This document shows, piece after piece, positions 38,997 through 48,707 of a DNA stretch of 64,000 nucleotides. Source of the DNA: Campylobacter concisus (lineage in GTDB: Bacteria > Campylobacterota > Campylobacteria > Campylobacterales > Campylobacteraceae); NCBI RefSeq assembly GCF_003048875.2, contig NZ_CP049264.1, positions 1,488,001 to 1,552,000 on the forward strand, in the 5' to 3' direction. The notes under the pieces were generated by a model. That model was not told the DNA's origin. It did no database searches and was given only the letters and a program-made list of their open reading frames with translations. The position numbers and the translations under genes are program-made. Each line of letters opens with the position of its first letter. Within the stretch, counting starts at the first letter, position 1.

Positions 38997-39412
38997 TGTA
39001 TCTTGTAGCCTATTTGAAATGTTCTATTTTTTATCTTATATATAAATTTCTCTTTTAGCTTTATGCCAAAATTCTCAACCTCACCCAAAAATTCAGGCGT
39101 TCCGAGTTTATAAGCATTTGGCTCTTTTTCATTTAGCAGATTTTTAGCCTTGCCGATGATTTGATTAGCTATCTCTTTGCAAAGATCGTCCAGATCGCCA
39201 CCATCAACATCTTCGTGACCAAAAAAGGCATTCATGAAAATTTTCAAAGTATCTTTTTTAAAAAATAGATAAAACTGATACTCGCTTTTGCCCTTATAAA
39301 CTGGTATGCTAGCCCCGTAAAATCCTTTACCAAGGCTCTTGCCAAACTCTAAATCCAGCCCCAAAGTATCCTTGCAAAGATAGCTCGTGGCTTCATCTAT
39401 AACTTTTCTCAT
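38993..39412 (-). CDS. CheX/CheC-type phosphatase-like protein
   Basis: This 139-residue protein contains the active-site pattern of the CheC/CheX/FliY family, [DS]xxxExxN then 22 residues then Pro: DLCKEIANQIIG at about residues 76-87, with the Pro following at the exact spacing. These proteins dephosphorylate CheY-P. The gene is translated with fliN (four-base overlap), which places it at the motor switch. The homologous position in C. jejuni holds an uncharacterised gene. Activity is an inference from the motif. Confidence 0.75.
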   Translation of the reverse strand: MRKVIDEATSYLCKDTLGLDLEFGKSLGKGFYGASIPVYKGKSEYQFYLFFKKDTLKIFMNAFFGHEDVDGGDLDDLCKEIANQIIGKAKNLLNEKEPNAYKLGTPEFLGEVENFGIKLKEKFIYKIKNRTFQIGYKIQ

Positions 39413-39489
39413 ATCTCTTCCTTAAGACTTGAAATGCGCGTTAATTATACTTTGGCTTTACTAAATTAGCTATAAATTTATTAAGCATT

Positions 39490-40239
39490 TTAAAAGAGTT
39501 TATCGACCTCTTTAACCAGCTCTTTTGCGCCAAATTTAGCGCAAAGCTTGACTATTTGCGTGCCTATGATCGCAGCGTCAGCATATTTTTTCACTTCACT
39601 AACATCATCTTTATTTTTGATGCCAAAGCCCACAGCCACTGGCAGATCGCTCTTTTTCTTAAGCTCTAGGACTAAATTTTTTATCCTATCCTCATCGGCT
39701 CTTTTTGAGCCGCTAACGCCGATAGCACCTAGCACGTAGATAAATCCTGAGCCAAATTTTAATATCTCATCCGCCCTGCTCCCAGACGTGACACTTATAA
39801 GTGGCACAAGGCATAAATTTAACTCCTTGCACTTTAGAGCAAACTCCTCACACTCCTCACAAGGCAGATCAGGCACGATAAAGCCGCTAACTCCAGCTTC
39901 ACGCGATCTTTTTAGAAATTTATCCACGCCATAAGCAAAGATAATGTTGTAATAAACTAGAAAAACAAGTGGCTTTGTCACTTTTGCCTTGCAGCCCTCA
40001 AGCATATCAAAGACAACATCGGTATTTACGCCACTTTGAGCTGTCTCAAAGCTAGCTTGCGCGATGAGCTTGCCATCAGCCAGCGGGTCAGAGTATGGGA
40101 TGCCGATCTCTAGCAGATCAAGCGTGCTCTCATCTAAATTTTCTAAAAATTCCTTTGTTTTTTCTAAGCTTGGATAACCAGCCACGATGTAGCCGATGTT
40201 TGCCTTTTTGCCGTTAAATGCGCTTTTTACCTTATCCAT
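39490..40239 (-). CDS. trpA: tryptophan synthase alpha chain
   Basis: This is a TrpA of about 250 residues with the catalytic Glu and Asp regions [15 protein letters not shown] and [11 protein letters not shown] and the phosphate loop [10 protein letters not shown]. It cleaves indole-3-glycerol phosphate and passes indole to TrpB. I choose the Met at 40239 because AAAGGA lies eight bases before it. A Met six codons further up (40257) is in frame but lies inside trpB. Either start overlaps the trpB end. Confidence 0.95.
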   Translation of the reverse strand: MDKVKSAFNGKKANIGYIVAGYPSLEKTKEFLENLDESTLDLLEIGIPYSDPLADGKLIAQASFETAQSGVNTDVVFDMLEGCKAKVTKPLVFLVYYNIIFAYGVDKFLKRSREAGVSGFIVPDLPCEECEEFALKCKELNLCLVPLISVTSGSRADEILKFGSGFIYVLGAIGVSGSKRADEDRIKNLVLELKKKSDLPVAVGFGIKNKDDVSEVKKYADAAIIGTQIVKLCAKFGAKELVKEVDKLF

Positions 40240-41413
40240 AAATTTTTCCTTTTTCATAGCCGATGACTGTGTTTATGTCCTTATCGCCCCTGCCTGAGAT
40301 ATTTACGACGATGACACTTTTTTTATCGAGTTTTGGGCAAAGCTTCTCCAGATACGCCACCGCATGTGCGCTCTCGATGGCTGGGATGATGCCCTCCATC
40401 TTGCTTAGAAAATACAAGGCATTTATGCACTCATCGTCGGTTACGGCCTCGTATCTTACCCTTTTGATATCGTTTAGGTGGGCATGCTCTGGGCCGATGC
40501 CTGGATAGTCAAGGCCTGCTGAGATGCTATGCACTGGCGAGATCATGCCGTACTCATCTTGCAAGACGGTCGTTTTCATGCCATGGATAATGCCGGTTTT
40601 GCCTTTGCTAAGCGTAGCTGCGTGATAAGGCGTATCTATGCCAAGGCCGCCAGCTTCTATACCTACTAAATTTACGCTCTCATCATCCAAAAACGCACTA
40701 AAAATGCCAATAGCATTACTGCCGCCACCAACGCAAGCGATGACGTAGTCGGCCTTTTTGCCGTAGTCTGCAAGCTGAGCTTTGGCTTCTGCGCCGATCA
40801 CACTTTGAAAATCACGCACGATCTTTGGATATGGGTGTGGGCCAACGGCTGAGCCGATGACGTAAAATGCGCTCTCTATCTCATTTACCCACGCTTGTAT
40901 GGCCGCCGTAGTCGCCTCTTTTAGCGTTTTTAAGCCATCTTCTACGCTCACCACTTTTGCGCCAAGAAGCTGCATGCGAAAGGCATTTAGCTGCTGTCTA
41001 GCCACGTCTGTAGCTCCCATATAGACGTCGCACTCTAAGCCCAAAAGCGCCGCCGCAGTCGCTGTTGCCACGCCGTGCTGACCAGCTCCAGTCTCAGCTA
41101 AAATTTTCCTTTTACCCATCTTTTTAGCAAGCAGCGCTTGAGCCAGCGCATTATTTATCTTATGCGCACCCGTGTGGTTTAGATCCTCTCTTTTTAGGTA
41201 AATTTCATGTCCATAGTGCTCGCTTAGGCGCTTTGCAAAAAAGAGCGGACTAGGCCTGCCAACGTAGTTTTTCAAAAGATCATCAAGCTCGTCTTTAAAC
41301 TCTTTTGTCTTTGCGATGCTCTCATAAGCATTTTCTAGCTCATCAAGGGCAAACATCACCGTCTCAGGCACGAACTGCCCGCCAAATTTTCCAAAATACG
41401 CCTTACTATTCAT
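40232..41413 (-). CDS. trpB: tryptophan synthase beta chain
   Basis: This 393-residue TrpB starts [19 protein letters not shown], has the PLP-lysine motif [16 protein letters not shown] near residue 85 and the glycine loop [10 protein letters not shown] near 232. It makes tryptophan from indole and serine. It overlaps trpA and follows the RloC-like gene by 15 bases, with a clear ribosome site (AAAGGA), so it can be translated independently. Confidence 0.97.
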   Translation of the reverse strand: MNSKAYFGKFGGQFVPETVMFALDELENAYESIAKTKEFKDELDDLLKNYVGRPSPLFFAKRLSEHYGHEIYLKREDLNHTGAHKINNALAQALLAKKMGKRKILAETGAGQHGVATATAAALLGLECDVYMGATDVARQQLNAFRMQLLGAKVVSVEDGLKTLKEATTAAIQAWVNEIESAFYVIGSAVGPHPYPKIVRDFQSVIGAEAKAQLADYGKKADYVIACVGGGSNAIGIFSAFLDDESVNLVGIEAGGLGIDTPYHAATLSKGKTGIIHGMKTTVLQDEYGMISPVHSISAGLDYPGIGPEHAHLNDIKRVRYEAVTDDECINALYFLSKMEGIIPAIESAHAVAYLEKLCPKLDKKSVIVVNISGRGDKDINTVIGYEKGKIYG

Positions 41414-41428
41414 TTTTATCCTTTACTT

Positions 41429-43786
41429 TTAATTTATTCTGTTGTTTGATATCCTACAATTTCCAACCCACTGCTCTATTTTTTCTACCTGTTCCTTTTG
41501 TAAATACTTTTGTAGGTGTGCTTTGTTTAGTAAGTACAGAAGAGAAAGGATATCTTTCGCAGTATTTTGTTTTTCACTTTCGCTAATGCACGAGAAAAAA
41601 TCAAGAGTTTTTGTTTTATCCATTGCGTGACTTTCACCGTGTAAAACCAAACGATACATTAAATTTTCAAAATAAGCTTGTTGCTCTGGGCTTAGATTAG
41701 CCACTATTGTTTTGTCTCTTACGATATCTTCTATACCGCACTGATAATTAAATGTGCCAAAGGCTTCTAATACTTTTCTCATATTATTACCAATATTAGC
41801 ATTTTCTGATACAGAATTATTTGCATAATCATAAATTCCATCCAAAAGATTTTTATATTCTGAATAATTTTTGCCAAAATCAACAAGCTTCTGGTCTTTG
41901 AGCTCTTTTTGCATAAAGATAACATCTTTTTTATTTTTACTTTCTCGTTCATCATAAAATTCTATTTTTGGCAAATTACTTATAATCTTTTGTATATCAA
42001 ACGCACTCATCAAATCGTGAGTTAAAATTATCATCTTGCTTTTATTGCAACCAGTCATAATTTTATGAATTTGGTAATTTAAAAACGACATTATCCCAAC
42101 TTTATTTTCGAAATCAAAGCTGGAAATCGGATCATCTATAACTATAAATTTTGGTTTTTTATAAAATTCCTCGCTATTTTCACCTTTGAAAATTTCGGTA
42201 AAAAAATAGCTTAATGCAATGGTGTTTCGCTCGCCAGTCGAAATGTTTTTGGCTTTTACTCTATTGCCATTTGATTTTAAGACATATTGTTTTTGATCAT
42301 TCGGCTCACAAAGCTCTAACCTGCCTTCTTTAAAAAAAATATATTTTAGATATTCATTAATCTTATCTTGAGCTATATTTATCTGCTTATTTTGAGCATT
42401 TAGTTTTGAAATTTTACTAGTTATACACTCTAGTCGTTTATCATTATGCTCTCTGTTACTATCTAAAGTCTGCTTAGCTTTTAGCTTTTCTTTGTAATGA
42501 TTAAAATCATCTTTTATCTCACAATAAGCTATTTGGTTGTTTAGTTTTTCAAGCTCTTGTTTTAGCTCATTTGCTCTAGCTTTTTGCGCCATAAAAGTTT
42601 GTCTTTTTTTCTCAAGCTGCTCTAAATTTTGATTTAATTCATCAACTAAGCTATCAAAATTTACATCTAAATTTAAGGCGATGAATGGATTTTGTATCTT
42701 TTGATTTAGTTTTTCAGTGACTTCAGTTTGGCAATTATCAATTTTCATTTTTATAGTATCAAATAAATCTTTATCTAGTTTATCCATATCTGGCAAATTT
42801 TTTAAACTATTTAGTGAATTTTGAATTTCCTGCTTCTTGTTTTCTAAATTCCTCTGATGGTTTCGTATGTTCGGATTAAAGACTGTTTCTAAGCTTGATA
42901 AAATTTCTTTTTTATATTCGTTTGTTAGTTTTTGAAAGCAATATGGACAAATATCTTTATCACTTTTCATTATATTTTTAGTTATTACATGATCTGCTTC
43001 TGCTATGGCTTGTTTTATTTCTTCTTCTTTTGGAGTTAATTGTTTTTGTTCTAATTGGTATAATAAAAGTTGTTTAATATCTTCAAAATTTAGCTGTTTT
43101 ATCTCTTCTGTAAAATTTAAATTGCTTCGGATATCTTTGTAAGATTTGAATTTATCATCAAAGTTATTTTTCAGCTCATCTGTACTTACATCTGTTTCAA
43201 AATGATCTATGATATTTTTTGCTAATTCTATTGTTTTATTTTGTAAATTTCTATTTGTATTTCCTAGGATATTTTTCTCTCGTTCGGCAAAGTTACTCTT
43301 TAAATTTAATACTATATCATTTTCATATTTTTCAGGATTATCTGTATTTTGTTTATCATTATATTTTTGGAACTCTTCTTGATATTTAATTTGTCTTCCT
43401 TCTAATTTTTTGCTAATCCTTTTTGCTTTTTTAAGCTTCTTATCTATATTTGCCGCGTCTCCAAGTAAAACTATTGCGTCCAAACCATTATCTTTAATTT
43501 TAACTTTACTATTTACATATTCTTCATTAAATACAAAAATATTCTTTTTCTGATCTTCGTTTGTTAAATCTACTGCTGCGCCGCTTTTATCTATAATTTG
43601 ACTCACAATAAGAAGTTGATTGTTTTGTTTGACGGCATCAAAAGCTTGCGAAATAGTGCTTTTACCGCTTCCATTTTTGCCATAGATTAAACAAAATCTA
43701 TGGTACTCTTTCTCAAAAAAATTTAATTTTACTTCACCTTCAAAGCATTTTCCATGAATTTTTACGCCACAAAAATTACTAAACAT
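41429..43786 (-). CDS. RloC-like ABC ATPase, putative anticodon nuclease
   Basis: This 785-residue protein has an SMC/ABC-type ATPase split by long coiled coils. Walker A is GKNGSGKST (36-44), a zinc-hook-like CPYC lies at about 280-283, the signature is STGERNTIALSYF and Walker B is FIVIDDPISSFD. The C-terminal domain carries Arg670, Glu674 (RxxxE) and His716/His720 in VLHGESHA. This resembles the R-E-H catalytic triad of PrrC/RloC anticodon nucleases. RloC cuts tRNA under DNA stress or phage attack. It sits five bases after trpF and 15 before trpB, with no restriction genes. Other AAA_13 ATPases are the alternative. Confidence 0.7.
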   Translation of the reverse strand: MFSNFCGVKIHGKCFEGEVKLNFFEKEYHRFCLIYGKNGSGKSTISQAFDAVKQNNQLLIVSQIIDKSGAAVDLTNEDQKKNIFVFNEEYVNSKVKIKDNGLDAIVLLGDAANIDKKLKKAKRISKKLEGRQIKYQEEFQKYNDKQNTDNPEKYENDIVLNLKSNFAEREKNILGNTNRNLQNKTIELAKNIIDHFETDVSTDELKNNFDDKFKSYKDIRSNLNFTEEIKQLNFEDIKQLLLYQLEQKQLTPKEEEIKQAIAEADHVITKNIMKSDKDICPYCFQKLTNEYKKEILSSLETVFNPNIRNHQRNLENKKQEIQNSLNSLKNLPDMDKLDKDLFDTIKMKIDNCQTEVTEKLNQKIQNPFIALNLDVNFDSLVDELNQNLEQLEKKRQTFMAQKARANELKQELEKLNNQIAYCEIKDDFNHYKEKLKAKQTLDSNREHNDKRLECITSKISKLNAQNKQINIAQDKINEYLKYIFFKEGRLELCEPNDQKQYVLKSNGNRVKAKNISTGERNTIALSYFFTEIFKGENSEEFYKKPKFIVIDDPISSFDFENKVGIMSFLNYQIHKIMTGCNKSKMIILTHDLMSAFDIQKIISNLPKIEFYDERESKNKKDVIFMQKELKDQKLVDFGKNYSEYKNLLDGIYDYANNSVSENANIGNNMRKVLEAFGTFNYQCGIEDIVRDKTIVANLSPEQQAYFENLMYRLVLHGESHAMDKTKTLDFFSCISESEKQNTAKDILSLLYLLNKAHLQKYLQKEQVEKIEQWVGNCRISNNRIN

Positions 43787-43791
43787 TGTAT

Positions 43792-44406
43792 TTACTCCAA
43801 TGTGTTGTTAAATTTTACTACCTTTAAAATTCTCTCTATCTTTTGCGCATCTTTTATGCCGTTTTCGTCCTCGACTTTGGAGTTGATATCGACTAGATAT
43901 GGCCTAAATTTCAGCGCCTCTTTTATGTTATGCTCGCCTATGCCACCAGCCATGCCAAATTTAAATTTAGCCTCTTTTAAAATTTCCCACTCAAAGCTAG
44001 TGCCATTTCCGCCGGCATTTTCGCCCTTGCAGTCAAAAAGCGCCATGTCAAAATGCTTAAAATCAATCTCTGGCAAGCTATCTTTCACGCTAAAAACCTG
44101 CCAAATCTCAAGCCCCATATCTTTTAAATTTGCATGCAAATTTTCACTGATCGCTCCGTGCACCTGAGCCACGTCAAGCCCTGCAAACTGGCAAATTTCC
44201 ATTATCTCGCACTCGCTTTGCAAAGCAAAGACGCCAACTGCTTTTTTGCCCTTGCTGTGAGCAAATCTCGCTATCTGCCTAGCTAAATTTAGCTCGACCC
44301 TTCTTTTGCTTTTGGCAAATATCAGCCCGATAAAATCAACATCCAAAGCGCAAACCGCACTCGCCTCATCTAGCGTCTTGATGCCACAAATTTTAACTAG
44401 CGCCAT
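43792..44406 (-). CDS. trpF: phosphoribosylanthranilate isomerase
   Basis: This 204-residue TrpF starts LVKICGIKTLDEASA, with the catalytic Cys in KICGI and the conserved GLIFAKSKRRV and DVAQVHG segments. The C-terminal phosphate loop region is GGIGEHNIKEAL. It isomerises phosphoribosylanthranilate in the tryptophan pathway. Its start shares one base with the trpGD stop. Confidence 0.94.
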   Translation of the reverse strand: MALVKICGIKTLDEASAVCALDVDFIGLIFAKSKRRVELNLARQIARFAHSKGKKAVGVFALQSECEIMEICQFAGLDVAQVHGAISENLHANLKDMGLEIWQVFSVKDSLPEIDFKHFDMALFDCKGENAGGNGTSFEWEILKEAKFKFGMAGGIGEHNIKEALKFRPYLVDINSKVEDENGIKDAQKIERILKVVKFNNTLE

Positions 44407-46010
44407 TACGCCTGTGCCTTTATAAACTCTTCATAAAATTTATACGCCTTGCCAGAATTTATAGCCTCAAGCACCATTTTTTTGGCCTCGTCTGGGCTCT
44501 TTGCGCCATCAGCTGCGTAAAGTGCAAACATCGCGTTAAAGACTACGATGTCAAATTTCGCCCCCTGCTCCTCGCCTTTTAGCGTGCGGATCAAAGTTTT
44601 GGCGTTTTCTTCAGGTGTGCCGCCCTCTATGTCGCTATGAAGCGCCCTTTTAAAGCCAAACTGCTCTGGCGTGATGCTGTATTCAAAAATTTCGCCATTT
44701 TTTAGCTCCACAACGCTTGTTTCACTACAAAGCGTGATCTCGTCTAGTCCGTCATCGCCACGAACGACCAAAGCGTGCTTTCTGCCAAGGATCTTAAGCG
44801 TCTGGGCGTAGAGTTTTAGCACTGGTTTGTGATAGACACCAACTAGCTGATTTGTAAGGTTTAAATTTGGATTTAAAAGCGGTCCAAGCACGTTAAATAC
44901 GGTCCTTATGCCAAGTCTTTGGCGCACCTCTCGCACTTCGCCAACTAGCGGATGAAAAAACGGCGCATGAAAAAAGGCTAAATTTTTACTAGCTAAATTT
45001 TCACGCTGTTTTGCCAGTGATTTTTCACTTTTTACACCTAAAATTTCAAGCACATCAGAGCTGCCTGACTTGCTTGAAACTGCCTTGTTGCCGTGCTTTG
45101 CAACCTTTATGCCAAGACTTGCAAGGATAAATGCAACTGTAGTTGAGATATTTATCGTCTTAAAGCCATCGCCTCCAGTGCCGCAAAGATCGATCATAGG
45201 CGTATCGTCGCGGTAAGTTTGCGAGTATTTTAGGATATTTTTTGCAAGCGCAGCGAGGCTTTTTGGATAGAGGCTCTTTTCGCTAATTAGCACCAAAAGG
45301 GCTGAAAGCTGCACGATCTCGTACTCTTTGCTGGCTATTATCTCGCAAATTTGCTCAAAGTCGCTATCATCAAGTGGGATATTCTCTTGAAGCTTGATAA
45401 GATATGGCTTAAGTGAGCGGACTTTAGGCTCTTTAACCTCATCTTTTGTTTTGTAATTTACAAAATTTTCAACGATCTTTTTGCCGTATTGTGTGAAGTA
45501 GCTCTCTGGGTGAAATTGGATGCCAAAGATCGGCTTATCTTTTACGCTAAGTGCCATGACTACGCCATCATCACTGACCGCATCAGCGCTTAAGCTAGCT
45601 GGGAGCTCATCGACATAGAGCGAGTGGTAGCGCATAACCTCAAATCGCTCAGGCAGCCCAGCAAAGAGTGGCTCTTTGTTTTTCACGTCGATAAACGAGG
45701 TCTTGCCGTGAAGTGGATCGTCTAGCCTTTTTATCTTTGCGCCAAAACTAAGCCCTATGGCTTGGTGTCCAAGACAAATGCCAAGCACCGGCACGCCAAG
45801 GTCTGCTTTTAAAATTTCTAGGCAAACTCCGCTATCTTTTGGGTGCTTTGGACCTGGGCTTAGGATGATCTTACTTGGGCTTAGTTTTTTGATCTCTTCA
45901 AGCGTTATCTTGTCGTTTCTAACACATCTAACCTCTTCGCTGGTAAGCTCTTTTACGTACTGCTCAACGTTGAAGACAAAACTATCGTAGTTATCTATAA
46001 GTAAAATCAA
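44406..46010 (-). CDS. trpD: anthranilate synthase glutaminase / phosphoribosyltransferase fusion TrpGD
   Basis: This 534-residue fusion joins a glutamine amidotransferase at about residues 1-190 (nucleophile Cys in LGICLGHQAIG, His in IQFHPES) to an anthranilate phosphoribosyltransferase from about 200 (LCGTGGDGFKTINIS). TrpG supplies ammonia to TrpE. The same fusion occurs in C. jejuni. It is the first gene of the operon here; no trpE lies upstream, where recR is found instead, and no trpC is in the cluster. Confidence 0.95.
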   Translation of the reverse strand: MILLIDNYDSFVFNVEQYVKELTSEEVRCVRNDKITLEEIKKLSPSKIILSPGPKHPKDSGVCLEILKADLGVPVLGICLGHQAIGLSFGAKIKRLDDPLHGKTSFIDVKNKEPLFAGLPERFEVMRYHSLYVDELPASLSADAVSDDGVVMALSVKDKPIFGIQFHPESYFTQYGKKIVENFVNYKTKDEVKEPKVRSLKPYLIKLQENIPLDDSDFEQICEIIASKEYEIVQLSALLVLISEKSLYPKSLAALAKNILKYSQTYRDDTPMIDLCGTGGDGFKTINISTTVAFILASLGIKVAKHGNKAVSSKSGSSDVLEILGVKSEKSLAKQRENLASKNLAFFHAPFFHPLVGEVREVRQRLGIRTVFNVLGPLLNPNLNLTNQLVGVYHKPVLKLYAQTLKILGRKHALVVRGDDGLDEITLCSETSVVELKNGEIFEYSITPEQFGFKRALHSDIEGGTPEENAKTLIRTLKGEEQGAKFDIVVFNAMFALYAADGAKSPDEAKKMVLEAINSGKAYKFYEEFIKAQA

Positions 46011-46067
46011 TCTCTATCCTTTTAAATTTAGCGGCGGATTGGGCTAAATATTATAAATTTAGGTGAG

Positions 46068-46073
46068 ATTATA
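46068..46073 (-). promoter_or_regulatory. candidate -10 box of the trp operon
   Basis: The minus strand reads TATAAT about 58 bases before the trpGD start. The leader is too short for, and shows no sign of, a Trp-codon attenuator peptide. Confidence 0.45.
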
Positions 46074-46090
46074 ACTAAAAGAAATTTTAA

Positions 46091-46663
46091 TTAGGCTTTT
46101 GTGCGGCTCTCGTAGGCTTTTAGAAGTGAGAGCATATCGACGTTTTCTAAATTTACACCAGTTGGCACGCCCTGAGCGATCTTGCTAAATGAAATTTCAC
46201 TCATGCCAAGCTTATCCTCGACGTAAAGCATGAGTGCGTCTGAATTTAGCCCCGGCGTAAAGGCAAAGACGACCTCTTTTGAGCCATTTTGCGTGATAGC
46301 ACTTCGCAGCCTCTCTATGGTGTCATCATCGATCTCGTCAAGCACGAAGTAAAGGCCATTGTAGATGCCATTTTGCTCAAAAACCAAGATATCTTTTGGG
46401 CTCTCAACCAGCAAGATGACCTCGTTGTCCCTGCTCTCGTCGCTGCAAATGTCGCAAATTTCATTTTCGCTTAGCCCACCACAACGCTCACAACGCTTGA
46501 TAAATCTCACCGCATCTTCGATATTTTGCGCGAGCCTTAGCCCTGCAAAGCTATCTTGCATGCAGACAAAGTAAGCAAATCTTGCTGCTGACTTTTTACC
46601 AACACCTGGTAGCTTAGCAAAAGACTCAGTTAGCTCGTTAAATTTCTCTAAGCCCCTTTTCAT
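46091..46663 (-). CDS. recR: recombination mediator RecR
   Basis: This 190-residue RecR has the helix-hairpin-helix KLPGVGKKSAARFAY, a zinc finger CERCGGLSENEICDIC near residue 54 and a Toprim domain beginning ILLVESPKDIL. It helps load RecA at gaps. It overlaps the racS end by four bases. The dnaJ/racR/racS/recR order equals that in C. jejuni. Confidence 0.96.
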   Translation of the reverse strand: MKRGLEKFNELTESFAKLPGVGKKSAARFAYFVCMQDSFAGLRLAQNIEDAVRFIKRCERCGGLSENEICDICSDESRDNEVILLVESPKDILVFEQNGIYNGLYFVLDEIDDDTIERLRSAITQNGSKEVVFAFTPGLNSDALMLYVEDKLGMSEISFSKIAQGVPTGVNLENVDMLSLLKAYESRTKA

Positions 46664-47916
46664 GCGCGTTTTGCCTTTGCACGAAGTAAAATTTTAAAGA
46701 CGTGATAGCCGTCCTCGTAGTCATATACAAGCTCAAATTTTTGCATCTGGCAAATTTGCTCGATGATGTAAAGTCCAAGCCCCATGCCGCTTCCAGCACT
46801 CACCTTATCGCCTCTCACAAAGGCTTGTTTGTAGTAGTCGATAGGGTGATTTAGCTTTTTACCTAAATTTTTAACCGCTATAAATTCGCTATCGCAGATC
46901 AAGATGGCCTTTTTGTCCTCTGCGTATTTTAGGGCATTGTCTATCAAATTTTTAATCGCCAAACTAAAAAGCTGAAAATCCACTCTTAATATGACGTCAT
47001 CTCTAATATCACAGCTCACTCGCTCTTCAAATTTATCAAGCATAAGCATATCTTGCACCTGCTCTAAAATGAGCGAAAAATGGCACTCTTGATAGTTTAG
47101 CGCGTAGCTCTTTGAAAGGAGCTGCTCGACCTTGCTAAATTCATTTATAAGCATCTCAAGGCGCTCAAAAACGTTTATGAGCCTCATCTTTTGAGTGTCG
47201 TTTGCCACCATCTCAGAGACGATCCTGCCCTTGCCTATAGGCGTCTTTAGCTCATGCATGATCGCACGCAAAAATAGCTGCCTTGAGCGAATGAGCTCTC
47301 TTATCTTGCAAACGGCGTTGTCAAACTCGACCGCAACCTGTCCGATCTCGTCTTGCTCGTTTTCATTTAGCCTAGCAGTCATCGCCATCTCCATATTTCC
47401 GCTGGCAAATTTCCTGATATCTTTGCTAAGTCTTCTAAGCGGCAAAAGGCTTCTAAGCACCGAAACATAAAGCGAGATGAGCAGAGCCGAGATGATCAAA
47501 AATGCCACCCAAAGCGGATCATTTACGTGTCTTGCGTCGTTGCTCTCAAGCAAGAGCTGAAAAGATGGATTTTTGATAAGCAGATACAAATCGCCTTTGT
47601 AATTAACCGACTGCATCAAGCCAAGAGGCGTGTGCTGCGTAAAAATTGCGTTTCCGCTTGTAGTAACAGAGGTGGCTAAATTTTTGTTGCCGACGTATTC
47701 TAGGTTGAAATTTTTAAAGTAGTGCTCCAAATCTCTTGGAGGATTGCCACGCTCATAAAGCGCCACAAGATAGTTCATAGCGCTTATTTGCTTGTCTTTT
47801 AGCTTCTCAAGCGCACTTTCTTGCTGAATGTTTGCAAATGTCACAAAGAGCAAGCACATCAGCGAGAAAGCGATGGCAAAGATGATAGTTATCTTGGTGG
47901 TTATGGAGTATTTCAT
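46660..47916 (-). CDS. racS: sensor histidine kinase RacS
   Basis: This 418-residue kinase has two membrane helices (about residues 8-28 and 138-158) around a periplasmic region of about 110 residues, then a HAMP domain. The His motif is FLRAIMHELKTPIGKGRIV, the N box is IKNLIDNALKYAE and the G box is GSGMGLGLYIIEQIC. In C. jejuni the RacRS pair regulates respiration and colonisation genes in response to temperature or electron acceptors. It overlaps racR and recR by four bases each. Identity rests on gene order and general similarity. Confidence 0.85.
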   Translation of the reverse strand: MKYSITTKITIIFAIAFSLMCLLFVTFANIQQESALEKLKDKQISAMNYLVALYERGNPPRDLEHYFKNFNLEYVGNKNLATSVTTSGNAIFTQHTPLGLMQSVNYKGDLYLLIKNPSFQLLLESNDARHVNDPLWVAFLIISALLISLYVSVLRSLLPLRRLSKDIRKFASGNMEMAMTARLNENEQDEIGQVAVEFDNAVCKIRELIRSRQLFLRAIMHELKTPIGKGRIVSEMVANDTQKMRLINVFERLEMLINEFSKVEQLLSKSYALNYQECHFSLILEQVQDMLMLDKFEERVSCDIRDDVILRVDFQLFSLAIKNLIDNALKYAEDKKAILICDSEFIAVKNLGKKLNHPIDYYKQAFVRGDKVSAGSGMGLGLYIIEQICQMQKFELVYDYEDGYHVFKILLRAKAKRA

Positions 47917-48584
47917 CCGATAAGCTTATATCCTATGCCTCTAACTGAAAATATATGTTTTGGTGCTTTTGAGCTGTCGCCGATCTTTGTTCTAAGGCGT
48001 CCGATGATGACATCTAGGCTCTTTGAGTCCTTGTCTTTTAGGCTCTTGCAGTTATAAACTAGCTGCTCACGTGATACTGAAAAGCTGTGCTGTTTGATGA
48101 GATAGGTTAAAATTTCATACTCAGCTGGTGTAAGAGCAAGGGCTTCATTATTAAAGTAAATTTCATGGCGCTTGTCGTCTATCCTAAATGCGCTATCAAC
48201 GACCTCTTCTTGAACTTCGTTTGTCTTTTTATATCTTCTAATAAGACTTGTGATACGAGCATACATCTCTTTTGGATCGTATGGTTTTGGCAAGTAATCA
48301 TCCGCTCCAAGCTGAAGTCCAACGACCTTGTCGCTGATGTCACTGCGAGCCGAGCTTATGATGATAGGGATGTCGTATTTTTGGCGAATTTCTTTGCAAA
48401 CTTCAAGACCATCAATGCCAGGTAATGTAAGGTCAAGTATGAGCAGGTCATAGTTTTTTATGCCGGCACTTAGTCCTAGATATGGGTCTTCAAAGTTAGT
48501 CACTTTTATATTAAAACTATCAAGATATTCAGATAAAATTTGTGCAAATTCTGGATCGTCTTCTATCATTAAAACGTTAATCAT
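47913..48584 (-). CDS. racR: response regulator RacR
   Basis: This 223-residue OmpR-type regulator has the acidic residues EDD (9-11), phospho-acceptor Asp in LLILDLTLPGIDGLE near 53 and Lys in DDYLPKPYDP near 102. A winged-helix DNA-binding domain ends FSVRGIGYKLIG. It lies divergent from dnaJ and overlaps racS, the arrangement known for RacRS in C. jejuni. Confidence 0.87.
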   Translation of the reverse strand: MINVLMIEDDPEFAQILSEYLDSFNIKVTNFEDPYLGLSAGIKNYDLLILDLTLPGIDGLEVCKEIRQKYDIPIIISSARSDISDKVVGLQLGADDYLPKPYDPKEMYARITSLIRRYKKTNEVQEEVVDSAFRIDDKRHEIYFNNEALALTPAEYEILTYLIKQHSFSVSREQLVYNCKSLKDKDSKSLDVIIGRLRTKIGDSSKAPKHIFSVRGIGYKLIG

Positions 48585-48615
48585 AAATCATCCTTTTCAT
48601 TGAAAAATAGTAGAG

Positions 48616-48621
48616 ATTATA
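48616..48621 (-). promoter_or_regulatory. candidate -10 box for racR-racS-recR
   Basis: The minus strand reads TATAAT 32 bases before the racR start in the divergent gap with dnaJ. Confidence 0.5.
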
Positions 48622-48707
48622 CGGCAAAAATGTAAATTCTTTTTTAAATTTAAACTTTTTTGGATAAAATCTCACATTTAAAATAAGCTTAATAAACAAG
48701 GAAAAAT

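Noticed and set aside
46011-46090. Possible Trp-codon attenuator before trpGD
   Set aside because: The gap is only 80 bases and contains no short frame with tandem Trp codons.
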